From: Candidatus Coatesbacteria bacterium
GTDB lineage: Bacteria > RBG-13-66-14
DNA: 50,114 nucleotides
Direction: 5' to 3'
Assembly (NCBI GenBank): GCA_014728225.1
Contig: WJLX01000101.1
Location: forward strand, 1-50,114
A program made the translations under genes and the position numbers. Below the pieces are notes generated by a model, which ran no database searches, was not told the DNA's origin, and was given only the letters and a program-made list of their open reading frames with translations. Below are positions 7,732 to 16,749 of this stretch, piece after piece (position 1 is the stretch's first letter; the number at the start of each line of letters is the position of its first letter).

Positions 7732-8778
7732 TCAAGGGTCGTCGAGGCTTTTTTCGCGCATCAGTTGACCGCAGGCGGCGGCGATATCCGCCCCCTGGGA
7801 GCGCCGCAGATTGGCCGCATAGGCCCCCCGGCGGGTGATTTCCAGAAAACGCTCGACGGCGGCGGCCGGCGGAGGCTCGAAGGGCAGGCCGGGCACCGGG
7901 TTGTAGACGATCAGGTTGAGCTTGTGCGGGATACCGTGGAGCTTTTTTACCAACGCCTGGGCCTGGGTCGGGCCGTCGTTGACTCCGCCGAGCAGGACGT
8001 ACTCGAAAGTGATCCGCCGGTCCGTGGCGTCGTAGTACTCGCGGCAGGCGGCCAGTAGCTCAGCCAGGGGGAAGCGGCGGTTGATCGGCATCAGTTCGTC
8101 GCGCAGCTCGTCCGTCGGGGCGTTGAGACTGACGGCCAGCTTGACCTTCAGCGCTTCGGCGGCCAGGCGGCGAATCCCCGCCGGGACCCCCGCCGTCGAA
8201 ACGGTGATCCGCCGGGCGCCCAGCTCGAGGGGGCCCAGCAGCAGCCGCAGGGCCTTCAGCGTGGCGCTGTAGTTGAGCAGGGGCTCGCCCTGACCCATCA
8301 GGACGACGTTGCGCACAGCCGCCTCCTGTTTACGCAGCAGCAGGACCTGGGCGGCGATCTCGTGACCCGCCAGCTTGCGGGTCAGCCCGAGTTGCGCCGT
8401 GGCGCAGAAGGCACAGCCCAGGGGGCAGCCCGACATCGTCGACAGGCAGGCCGTGCGGTAGGTCGTCCCGTCTTCGCCGCCCCGGGGCATCGAGACGCAT
8501 TCCGTGCGCGCCCCGTCGGGGTACTCGAGCAGCAGCTTCAGCGTGCCGTCGGCGGAGCGGGCCTCGTCGATCACCCGGGGCAGGGCGGTGGAGTAGCGTC
8601 GCTCCAGCTCGGCCCGCAGGCCCCGGGAGAGGTTGTGCATCGCGGCGAAGGACTCCGCCCCGGCCGTCCACAGCCAGCGCCGCAGTTGCTGAACACGGAA
8701 GGCGCGCTCGCCCAATTCGCCCAGCAGTTTGGTCAGCTCGGCGGTCCCCAGGGCGCGGATGTCCGGTTTGTCATCCAT
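7732..8778 (-). CDS. rlmN: 23S rRNA/tRNA adenine C2-methyltransferase RlmN
   Basis: A radical-SAM enzyme that methylates A2503 of 23S rRNA and A37 of some tRNAs. The 348-residue length is usual. SGCPLGCAFCATAQLG carries the CxxxCxxC cluster motif, GQGEPLLN is the SAM-binding GGE-type loop, and the C-terminal AACGQL carries the catalytic Cys. The frame is open upstream through repeat DNA. MDDKPDIRALGTAEL at 8778 looks like the true N-terminus; MVGM at 8787 is an alternative, and neither has a convincing Shine-Dalgarno. It stands upstream of the FAD oxidoreductase on the same strand, with a 157-bp gap holding the palindromes. Confidence 0.95.
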   Translation of the reverse strand: MDDKPDIRALGTAELTKLLGELGERAFRVQQLRRWLWTAGAESFAAMHNLSRGLRAELERRYSTALPRVIDEARSADGTLKLLLEYPDGARTECVSMPRGGEDGTTYRTACLSTMSGCPLGCAFCATAQLGLTRKLAGHEIAAQVLLLRKQEAAVRNVVLMGQGEPLLNYSATLKALRLLLGPLELGARRITVSTAGVPAGIRRLAAEALKVKLAVSLNAPTDELRDELMPINRRFPLAELLAACREYYDATDRRITFEYVLLGGVNDGPTQAQALVKKLHGIPHKLNLIVYNPVPGLPFEPPPAAAVERFLEITRRGAYAANLRRSQGADIAAACGQLMREKSLDDP

Positions 8779-8813
8779 GCCGACCATGATAGCAGACGGG
8801 ACGCCCGGCGTCA

Positions 8814-8930
8814 GGGGCGGCGGTGCCGCGGCCGGAGCGCGACGGACACCATTATTAATAACCACGATTATCGCCGCGAGCGGCGCTCCCTCCGGTCGCT
8901 CCCCGTAGGAGGCAACCACGAGAACGCCGC
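8814..8930. repeat. 117-bp direct repeat, copy 1
   Basis: Shares both ends with 9332-9448: GGGGCGGCGGTGCCGCGG at one end, GCGACGGACACC inside, and GCCGCGAGCGGCGCTC...GTAGGAGGCAACCACGAG at the other. Both copies are 117 bp with a variable middle of about 20 bp. The right part contains small palindromes (CCGCGAGCGG), so it is REP-like. Confidence 0.85.
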
Positions 8931-8944
8931 CCAATAGACGACTG

Positions 8945-9014
8945 CAATCTTACTCGAAGTCGATCTTGTTGCTCGTCAGCCCCGTGATCATCTTGGGGCG
9001 GCGGTGCCGCGGCC
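8945..9014 (-). pseudogene. detached 3' tail of a DUF1015 gene (copy 1)
   Basis: Minus-strand reading gives PKMITGLTSNKIDFE followed by TAA, matching the C-terminus PKMITGLTINRFDHA of the intact DUF1015 gene 0.5 kb upstream. The sequence before it (CGGCCGCGGCACCGCCGCCC) is repeat DNA, not gene body. Only the tail is present, so this is a remnant. Confidence 0.7.
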
Positions 9015-9085
9015 GGGGCCGTCACGGTTCTTGCGACGCTGGACCACACCGGGTCCAGCGTCGCAAGAACTCGCGCCGGCCCCTG
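9011..9085. repeat. degenerate relative of the nested inverted-repeat family (G)
   Basis: A perfect 18-bp inverted repeat 9027-9044 / 9053-9070 with an 8-nt loop. The arm contains CACGGTTCTTGC, one change from the CACGGTTTTTGC core of the main family. The flanks GGCCGGGGCCG and CGCGCCGGCCCC extend the pairing imperfectly. Confidence 0.6.
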
Positions 9086-9289
9086 CGTTGTCTCACCAAC
9101 GTAACGATCAGGTCCGCGTCGCTGCAGGGGCGGGGCTTTCGACCCCCCGCGGCGGCCATTGCATCAGCCATACCCCTCAACCCGATCATTACCCCAGCGG
9201 GGAGGGGGAACCGTCTTACGCCGACAGACCAAGGGGCGGACCGGTCGGTTCGCCCCTGCAGACACCATCCACCATCGACGCAGCAGCCA

Positions 9290-9353
9290 CGCGAAATCGA
9301 AGCGGTTGCTCGTCAGCCCGGTGCTCATCTTGGGGCGGCGGTGCCGCGGCCGG
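9290..9353 (-). pseudogene. detached 3' tail of a DUF1015 gene (copy 2)
   Basis: Minus-strand reading gives PKMSTGLTSNRFDFAW, clearly related to the C-terminus of the intact DUF1015 gene, again preceded by CCGGCCGCGGCACCGCCGCC. The stop has been lost and the frame runs into unrelated sequence. Confidence 0.65.
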
Positions 9354-9448
9354 ATCGCGACGGACACCCTCGAAGACGACAGCGATCAGTGCCGCGAGCG
9401 GCGCTCACTCCGGTCGCTCCCCGTAGGAGGCAACCACGAGAACGCCGC
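9332..9448. repeat. 117-bp direct repeat, copy 2
   Basis: Partner of 8814-8930. It lies directly downstream of the intact DUF1015 gene (stop at 9468) and overlaps the start of tail copy 2. Confidence 0.85.
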
Positions 9449-9467
9449 TCCAGAGACTCCTGACGGT

Positions 9468-10802
9468 TTACGCGTGGTCGAAGCGGTTTATCGTCAACCC
9501 GGTGATCATTTTTGGATAGAAATCCGTCGACTTCTGCGGCATGCGCTCGCCGCCGCCGGCCACTTCGGCGACCTCCTCGGGTCGCGTCGGGTTCATCAGG
9601 AAGGCCAACTGCATCCGACCCTCGTGAACCTGCCGGATGGCCTCCTTGGCGTCGCGGATGTAGGTCACGTTGGTCTGCTTGGCCAGGGCCTCCTGGTCGA
9701 CGCCCAGCACCTTCTCCAGGATCAATCCGTGGAGCACGGCGCAATCCAGATGCTTGTAGGCCTCGGAGTGCTCGTCGCCGAAGAACTCGTCCAGGGCCTC
9801 TTCGTTGGTCAACCGCAGGACGTAGCACTCCTCCTCGATCTCGGTGATCACCAGGCCGAAGGCGATGTGACCCTCCTCGTACTCCAGGGCCAGGCGCTCG
9901 AGCATCTCGTCCTCGCCGCCCTGGATCTCGCCGATGACCCGGATCTGGAAGTCCTTCTCCAGCTCGCCGATCAGCCGGGCCGGGTCGATCTTCTCCGCCG
10001 GCAGGGAGTGCACCAGCCGGTGGGTGGCGAAGACCGTCAGCCCCTCGGCGAACATGTTGACGAAGGTCATCATCCGTTTGTCGACACTGTGCGGCGGGAC
10101 GCCGGTCTTGCCGGCGGCCTCCATCTCGCGCCAGTAGTTGACCGCCGTCTCGTAGCGATGGTGCCCGTCGGCGATGAACAGGTTCACCGGCTCGAGGATC
10201 CCCTGCAGCTTCTCGATGAACTCGGTGTCGGTGACGATCCAGACCCGGTGGGTCTCACCGAAGTCGTCGACGACCTCGAAGTCGGGGTTGCAGCCCTTCT
10301 TCAACCAGTTGATCAGCTCGTCGGTGGCCTTCTTCTCGTCGGGGTAGAGCATGAAGATCTGGCCGAAGTTGGCCCCCGTGGCCCGCATCAGGTTCAGCCT
10401 GTCGGCCTTGGGGCCTTCGAGAGTGTTCTCGTGGGGCTTGACGCTGCCCTTGGAGAAATCCTCGAGCTGGGCCAGGGCGATGAAGCCCGAGCGCACCCGC
10501 CGCTCGCCCTCCGGTCCCCGGTACTCGATGTCGTAGAGGTAGATCGCCGGCTCATCGTCGCGCTCGAGGATGCCCTCATCGATCATCCGCTCGAACAGCC
10601 GGGCCGCCGCGGTGTACTCGTTGGTGCCGTCGGCCGGGCCCTCGTCGGACTTGATCACGTGGGCGATGTTCCAGGGCGAGCGGGTGAAGTACTCCTCGCG
10701 CAGGGCGTCGTCGATCTTGTCGTAGGGCTGAGTGACGAGGTCCTTGAGCGCGCCGGCCTGGGCGGCGTAGCGGTAGGCGCGGAAGGGGTAGATCTGGGCC
10801 AT
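9468..10802 (-). CDS. DUF1015 family protein
   Basis: A 444-residue protein matching the DUF1015 (ParB/sulfiredoxin-like superfamily) pattern: N-terminal PFRAYRYAAQAGALKDLVTQPYDKI, then VKPHENTLEGPKADRLNLMR near residue 125, FIADGHHRYETAVNYW near residue 215, and C-terminal STDFYPKMITGL. An archaeal member of the superfamily is a free-serine kinase; bacterial members are mostly uncharacterised, so activity is not assigned. It starts at ATG with AGGAGACCGAGT upstream and has a strong promoter at 10850-10878. Two stray copies of its last 15 or so codons lie downstream, which is unusual. Confidence 0.9.
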   Translation of the reverse strand: MAQIYPFRAYRYAAQAGALKDLVTQPYDKIDDALREEYFTRSPWNIAHVIKSDEGPADGTNEYTAAARLFERMIDEGILERDDEPAIYLYDIEYRGPEGERRVRSGFIALAQLEDFSKGSVKPHENTLEGPKADRLNLMRATGANFGQIFMLYPDEKKATDELINWLKKGCNPDFEVVDDFGETHRVWIVTDTEFIEKLQGILEPVNLFIADGHHRYETAVNYWREMEAAGKTGVPPHSVDKRMMTFVNMFAEGLTVFATHRLVHSLPAEKIDPARLIGELEKDFQIRVIGEIQGGEDEMLERLALEYEEGHIAFGLVITEIEEECYVLRLTNEEALDEFFGDEHSEAYKHLDCAVLHGLILEKVLGVDQEALAKQTNVTYIRDAKEAIRQVHEGRMQLAFLMNPTRPEEVAEVAGGGERMPQKSTDFYPKMITGLTINRFDHA

Positions 10803-10849
10803 ACTCGGTCTCCTAATGAGGGTAAGTGGTGGTCGGATAAAGCGCTGCT

Positions 10850-10878
10850 ATCTTAGGCGGCGAGGGGCGGAATGTCAA
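10850..10878 (-). promoter_or_regulatory. sigma70-type promoter of DUF1015 gene
   Basis: A perfect TTGACA (10873-10878, minus strand), 17-bp spacer, TAAGAT (10850-10855). It is followed within 50 bp by the start codon at 10802, with AGGAG as ribosome-binding site. Confidence 0.8.
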
Positions 10879-10879
10879 T

Positions 10880-11310
10880 ACGGGGGGTGCGTACGGCGCG
10901 TTCTCCCGCCGGCAGTCGTGGTATTGGCTTGACGTAGACGGTTTACCGGCCACCTGTACAGTGGGACGAAACACATCCATGTTGAAACTGGCGGGAGAGA
11001 CGAGATGCTGCAGTGGCTGATATCGGAGTGTCCTTGATGGGTTCGTCCTGACGACAGCGGCCCCACCGGGCGGGGTCAACGAGACATCGACGCCGACGGC
11101 TCGTTCAGCAAAATGACCACCGGCCCCACTGGCGACCCCGGCCCACCTTGCGCGAGTCAACCTACGGCGACCCGCACTTACGCTTAGCTACGAAGAAAAC
11201 AGGTTGACCGATGCTATATAAACGGCGAGTTTGGTGCTTTGGGCAGCTGGGTTTAAGCCTGATCGTCGGGCGCTGACGAAGGAGGGCGAGGCGCTGTCGG
11301 CGTAGTCGAA
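10880..11310. other. gap without recognisable gene
   Basis: Nothing convincing on either strand. Short open frames exist but have no ribosome-binding site or recognisable sequence. The segment 11160-11240 is relatively A+T-rich (CTATATAAAC). It ends at the terminator hairpin of tRNA-Val. Confidence 0.4.
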
Positions 11311-11313
11311 GGC

Positions 11314-11341
11314 AAAACGACGGCCGGCGGGCCGTCGTTTT
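11314..11341 (-). terminator. terminator of tRNA-Val
   Basis: Perfect 12-bp stem AAAACGACGGCC / GGCCGTCGTTTT with a GGCG loop, 18 bp past the 3' end of tRNA-Val. The A/T ends make it functional in either direction. Confidence 0.8.
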
Positions 11342-11359
11342 GTGTGGAACCAACAAAGA

Positions 11360-11436
11360 TGGTGGGCGATACTGGACTCGAACCAGTGGCTTCCGCTCTG
11401 TGAAAGCGGCGCTCTAACCAACTGAGCTAATCGCCC
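11360..11436 (-). tRNA. tRNA-Val (anticodon CAC)
   Basis: All four stems fold: acceptor GGGCGAT/ATCGCCC, D-arm GCTC-AGTTGGTTA-GAGC, anticodon stem CCGCT/AGCGG with loop TTCACAG (anticodon CAC), and T-arm ACTGG-TTCGAGT-CCAGT. Discriminator A and an encoded CCA follow. It reads GUG. Its first 10 nt are also the end of the coding region upstream (11427-11909), whose TAG stop is tRNA bases 8-10. Confidence 0.96.
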
Positions 11437-11909
11437 GGGATGCCGGCTGTTACCTCGGCGGGTAGCAGCTCCTTCAAGCGTTGGAGGGCGGCGTCCAGGT
11501 CGGTGGTCAACCAGGCGGCCTCGTCATCACCGCCGGGAGTGCTGAAGGACACGACGAGGAGGGGTCGACCCCGGGTCTTGCCGAGGAAGCCGTAGCTCAA
11601 GCGTACGGCGGTGATCCGTTCGAGGGGGATGTCGAGGGACGTCCGGCCGACCCAGGGCTCGAAGCGGATACGCATCCGGGTCAGGGCCCAGCAGCCGTTG
11701 CCGCGGTTCTGGGCGGGTCCGCGGGAGCGCAGACCAAAACAGTTGGCCGTGGGCTCGAGGTGCAGAACGTCTTCGTCGGTTAGTTCGGCGAGGACGGTGT
11801 TCCGGGTGTCGTCGCGCAGGCGGCGCAGGCGTCCGCCGAGCAGGCGCAAGGCCAGGTAGATTATCAGCAGCAGACCGCTTACGGCGAGGATGATCCAGAG
11901 CCAGGCCAT
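11427..11909 (-). CDS. membrane-anchored protein with PH/GRAM-like domain, unknown function
   Basis: A 160-residue protein with one N-terminal membrane helix (WLWIILAVSGLLLIIYLALRLL), a short basic stretch, and a domain of about 120 residues whose pattern (LTRMRIRFEPW, LDIPLERITAVRLSYGFLGK, RPLLVVSF) resembles bacterial PH or GRAM-like domains. This is inferred by pattern, not a firm family call. Its TAG stop falls within tRNA-Val, so the mRNA must be cut or read through by RNase P processing of the tRNA 5' end. It lies between two tRNA genes on the same strand. Confidence 0.75.
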   Translation of the reverse strand: MAWLWIILAVSGLLLIIYLALRLLGGRLRRLRDDTRNTVLAELTDEDVLHLEPTANCFGLRSRGPAQNRGNGCWALTRMRIRFEPWVGRTSLDIPLERITAVRLSYGFLGKTRGRPLLVVSFSTPGGDDEAAWLTTDLDAALQRLKELLPAEVTAGIPGD

Positions 11910-12048
11910 TGCTGCGTCCCTGTGCTTTGTTTATCCCGTGGCGACCGGCTTCACCCGGGTCCGTCGGGGTCTGCCGGCGGTGCAGGCACCGGAGCGGCTT
12001 GCAGCCCGGCCCTCGTCGCAGAAGCGGCGCCTGGGCGGACACGGCCCG

Positions 12049-12303
12049 CCAATCCAGCTCCCGTCTTGCGGTCGCTTTCGACGTCGGGCGGGCCGTCACG
12101 CTATCCAGCCCCCCAATCCAGCCCCCGTCTTGGGTCGCTTTCGACGTCGGGCGGGCCGTCACGCTATCCAGCCCGCCAATCCAGCTCCCGTCTTGGGGTC
12201 GCTTTCGACGTCGGGCGGGCCGTCATGATATCCAGCCCCCCAATCCAGCCCCCGTCTTGCGGTCGCTTTCGACGTCGGGCGGGCCGTCATGATATCCAGC
12301 CCC
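12049..12303. repeat. tandem repeat, 4 units of about 64 bp
   Basis: Units begin with CCAATCCAGC at 12049, 12113, 12176 and 12240 (periods 64, 63, 64). Each contains CGCTTTCGACGTCGGGCGGG and ends with TATCCAGCCCC. Units differ at only a few positions. The array stops 4 bp before the encoded CCA end of the next tRNA and thus replaces the normal terminator region of that tRNA. It has no coding potential consistent with the neighbours. Confidence 0.92.
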
Positions 12304-12307
12304 CGTT

Positions 12308-12384
12308 TGGTGGGCCCACCAGGACTCGAACCTGGGACTAACCGGTTATGAGCCGGTGGCTCTAACCAACTGAGCTATGGGCCC
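12308..12384 (-). tRNA. tRNA with CAT anticodon, probably tRNA-Ile2 (lysidine type)
   Basis: Acceptor GGGCCCA/TGGGCCC, D-arm GCTC...GAGC, anticodon stem ACCGG/CCGGT with loop CTCATAA (CAT), T-arm CCAGG-TTCGAGT-CCTGG, discriminator A and encoded CCA. It is not an initiator, because the first acceptor pair is matched. The acceptor G-C pairs and the CCGGCTCATAACCGG arm resemble tRNA-Ile2 more than elongator Met, but sequence alone leaves that open; TilS recognition would decide. Confidence 0.9.
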
Positions 12385-12442
12385 GGTGGTTCTAGCGGTG
12401 GGCCGGCGGCCGTCCGGGGGGACGGGCGGCGTCGCAGGTGGT

Positions 12443-12472
12443 ATAATACGCCGAAGGCGGGGTGGAGGTCAA
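12443..12472 (-). promoter_or_regulatory. promoter of the CAT tRNA
   Basis: TTGACC (12467-12472, minus strand), 18-bp spacer, TATTAT (12443-12448). It points toward the tRNA and lies back-to-back with the rplY promoter. Confidence 0.72.
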
Positions 12473-12484
12473 GGGGTTCGGGGC

Positions 12485-12513
12485 TTGCCTGCGACGGCGC
12501 GATGTGCTACAAT
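12485..12513 (+). promoter_or_regulatory. promoter of rplY-pth
   Basis: TTGCCT (12485-12490), 17-bp spacer, TACAAT (12508-12513) with an extended TG before the -10. It lies about 80 bp upstream of the rplY start. Confidence 0.7.
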
Positions 12514-12595
12514 GCGCCCCCTGTAAACGCTCAAGCGGCGGCTTCGCCGTCAAACGCTCGTCACGCCCCGACCGGGGTGTTTGGAAGGACGCAGA

Positions 12596-13279
12596 ATGAA
12601 AAGGATCAAACTGGCCGCCAGCAAGCGCGAACCCGGCGGCAAGGGCGCGGCCCGTCGCCTGCGCCGCGACGAGAAGATACCCGCCGTCGTCTACGGGCAG
12701 GGTCTGGAGGAGAGCATCCCGGTGGCGATCAGCCATTTCGACGTCACTCACAACATCCACGCTCACGAGGCCCACAACTTCATCATCGACCTCGAGGTCG
12801 ACGGCAAGGTGCACCCGACGATCATCGCCTCGCTGCAGCAGGACCCGTTGACCGAGGAGTATTACCACATCGATTTCTATCGTATCTCGATGGACAAGGC
12901 GATCCATACCAAGATCCCCGTGATCCTCGAGGGCACCGCCCCCGGCGTCAAGGAGGGCGGCATCGTCGAGCAGGTCATCCGCGAGATCGAGATCAGCTGC
13001 CTGCCCCTGGAGATGCCGGACCTGATCCCGGTGGACATCTCCCAGCTGGAGATCGGTGATACGGTGCACGTCTATGAAATCGAGCCCCCCGCGGGGGTCG
13101 AGTTCCTCGTCGACGGAGAGGACACCATCGTCCACGTCCGCCCGCCTCGTGTACTCAGCGCCAAGGACCTGGGCCTCGAAGAAGAGGAAGAGGGCGAAGA
13201 GCTCGAAGAGGGCGAAGAGGGTGCCGAGGAAGGCGAGGAAGGCGAAGCCGGCGAGGACGCCGTGGAGGCCGAGGAGTAG
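12596..13279 (+). CDS. rplY: 50S ribosomal protein L25, CTC type
   Basis: Binds 5S rRNA in the large subunit. The 227-residue protein has the N-terminal L25 domain (RREPGGKGAARRLRRDEKIPAVVYG pattern; DPLTEEYYHIDFYRI) and the C-terminal TL5/CTC domain (IPVILEGTAPGVKEGGIVEQ; LPLEMPDLIPVDISQLEIGD). It then ends in a Glu/Gly tail of about 35 residues (from LGLEEEEEGEELEEGEE onward) that is longer than usual. The start ATG has GGAAGGA seven bases upstream; the frame extends 15 bp further but that ATG lacks a site. The next gene, pth, starts 3 bp after the stop, a common pairing in bacteria. Confidence 0.96.
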   Translation: MKRIKLAASKREPGGKGAARRLRRDEKIPAVVYGQGLEESIPVAISHFDVTHNIHAHEAHNFIIDLEVDGKVHPTIIASLQQDPLTEEYYHIDFYRISMDKAIHTKIPVILEGTAPGVKEGGIVEQVIREIEISCLPLEMPDLIPVDISQLEIGDTVHVYEIEPPAGVEFLVDGEDTIVHVRPPRVLSAKDLGLEEEEEGEELEEGEEGAEEGEEGEAGEDAVEAEE

Positions 13280-13282
13280 GAC

Positions 13283-13867
13283 TTGCTGGTCGTCGGGTTG
13301 GGCAATCCGGGGGCGCAATACCGCGAAACCCGGCACAACATGGGCTTCATGGTTGTCGACGCCCTGGCTTCCTCCGGCGGAAGCTGGAAACGGGTCTGTA
13401 AAAGCAAGGTCCGGCGGGGTAACCGGTTGACCCTGGCCAAGCCCCAGACCTATATGAACCGTTCCGGCGAAGCCGTGGAGTGCCTGTTGCGCGCCGAGAA
13501 CGTCCGCAAAGAAGAGTTGCTGGTCGTCTGTGACGACGTCAATCTGTCCTTCGGTGAGCTGCGACTCAAGCCGTCGGGGGGCGCCGGCGGGCATAACGGC
13601 CTGACCGACATCATTGTTCGGATCGGCGAAGGTTTTGGCAGGTTGCGCATCGGTTGCGGCCCCGCGCCGCGCTACGCCGACCTGGCCGATTTCGTCTTGA
13701 GCCCCTTCACCCCGGCCGAAGAAAACGAGCTGCCGTCGATTATCGAGCGGGCCGCCGCCGCCTGCCTGTTGTTGGAACGGCTGGGTTACCAGCGCGCGAT
13801 GAGCGAAGTCAACCAGCGGTTGGAAAAGACCGAAGCCGATCAGGACACCGGCGATCCGACCGATTGA
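13283..13867 (+). CDS. pth: peptidyl-tRNA hydrolase
   Basis: Releases tRNA from peptidyl-tRNA dropped by stalled ribosomes. The 194-residue length is typical. Motifs: N-terminal VVGLGNPGAQY, RHNMGF with the catalytic His, PQTYMNRSG, CDDVNLSFGELRLKPSGGAGGHNGL. The start is TTG at 13283, three bases after the rplY stop, with the GAGGAG at the rplY end as ribosome-binding site, so the genes are translationally linked. Copy B of the inverted-repeat element begins 24 bp after its stop. Confidence 0.97.
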   Translation: MLVVGLGNPGAQYRETRHNMGFMVVDALASSGGSWKRVCKSKVRRGNRLTLAKPQTYMNRSGEAVECLLRAENVRKEELLVVCDDVNLSFGELRLKPSGGAGGHNGLTDIIVRIGEGFGRLRIGCGPAPRYADLADFVLSPFTPAEENELPSIIERAAAACLLLERLGYQRAMSEVNQRLEKTEADQDTGDPTD

Positions 13868-13890
13868 GCGCCCAATAGCGGTTATCCGAT

Positions 13891-14076
13891 CCGGAAACCT
13901 TTGAAAACCGCTCGCCAGACCCCGGGGCCGGGTCGCCGGTCGCGCCGGAACTGGCACGGTTTTTGCAGTTGCCGTACCGCTGAGACGTTTCACAGTCTTC
14001 GACGCCGCAAAAACCGTGCCAGTTCCGGCGGCGAAGTCGCTGATCGTCGCCGGTCGTGCTTTTCAAAGGTCTCCGG
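13891..14076. repeat. nested inverted-repeat element, copy B
   Basis: The outer arms 13891-13907 and 14060-14076 match at 16 of 17 (core ACCTTTGAAAA). The inner arms 13944-13966 and 14007-14029 are a perfect 23-bp inverted repeat with core GGAACTGGCACGGTTTTTGC. Compared with copies A and C, the left arm has CT for CC and the right arm has the matching AG for GG. The centre is 40 bp. It lies between pth and hppA, both on the plus strand. Confidence 0.92.
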
Positions 14077-14190
14077 CGTTGATCGTGTGTGAAGCGGACG
14101 TTACGTCTGGTTTTGGGGTCGCACCTTGGATTATCGGGGACGGATACGTCACCAGACAAGCGAGAACGCTTGCAGCAGTGAGGTAGGATT

Positions 14191-16263
<2,073 letters not shown>

Positions 16264-16273
16264 CGGACCGCTC

Positions 16274-16301
16274 TTTACAAGGACGGGCGCCCTATTGTAA
16301 C
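16274..16301 (+). promoter_or_regulatory. possible promoter of the rpsF operon
   Basis: TTTACA (16274-16279), 16-bp spacer, TGTAAC (16296-16301), just after the hppA stop and about 140 bp upstream of rpsF. The -10 is weak. Confidence 0.35.
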
Positions 16302-16442
16302 CTTCGATTTCCGTGCGCTGCCCGCGAGGGTCGACCGCGATCAACCAGAACGACATAGAGAACACCATAGAGAATGACAAATCCGGTCGCGGCTATCCTG
16401 CTCGGGACTACTCCGGCCGTTGCCGATTCGCAAGAGGAAGCG

Positions 16443-16721
16443 ATGCGCAACTACGAAACCACTGTTCTGCTGCCGGGTTCGCTCTCCGAGCAGCAGGTGG
16501 AAGACAAGAAGGACCAGCTCCGCGGGTATTTCGGCGACGAGGCCGAGATCGAGGACCAGGGGGTCCAGAAGCTGGCCTACAAGATCAAGCACAACCGGGA
16601 CGCCCACTACCTGCTGGTGCGTCACCGCAGTGAGCCGGCCCAGATCGACCAACTGCGGAACAAGCTCAAACTGGACGAGGAGATCCTGCGTCATCTGATC
16701 ATCGCGCCCGAGGACGATTGA
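16443..16721 (+). CDS. rpsF: 30S ribosomal protein S6
   Basis: A 92-residue S6 (MRNYETTVLLPG; KLAYKIKHNRDAHYLLVRH), which binds 16S rRNA with S18 in the platform. The frame is open for 69 bp more upstream, but ATG 16443 follows AGAGGAAG at the right distance and matches the conserved N-terminus. It is first gene of the classical rpsF-ssb-rpsR-rplI operon, all on the plus strand with short gaps. The leader of such operons often binds S6:S18 for feedback control; I could not identify a clear motif here. Confidence 0.96.
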   Translation: MRNYETTVLLPGSLSEQQVEDKKDQLRGYFGDEAEIEDQGVQKLAYKIKHNRDAHYLLVRHRSEPAQIDQLRNKLKLDEEILRHLIIAPEDD

Positions 16722-16749
16722 AGCGCCCTCCGCGTGGGAGGTTATGAGC

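Noticed and set aside
12049-12303. CRISPR array
   Set aside because: Units are 64-bp tandem copies with no variable spacers and no cas genes nearby.
12392-13993. 533-codon open frame antisense to rplY and pth
   Set aside because: Both sense genes are certain, and the antisense frame crosses their gap and the repeat element.
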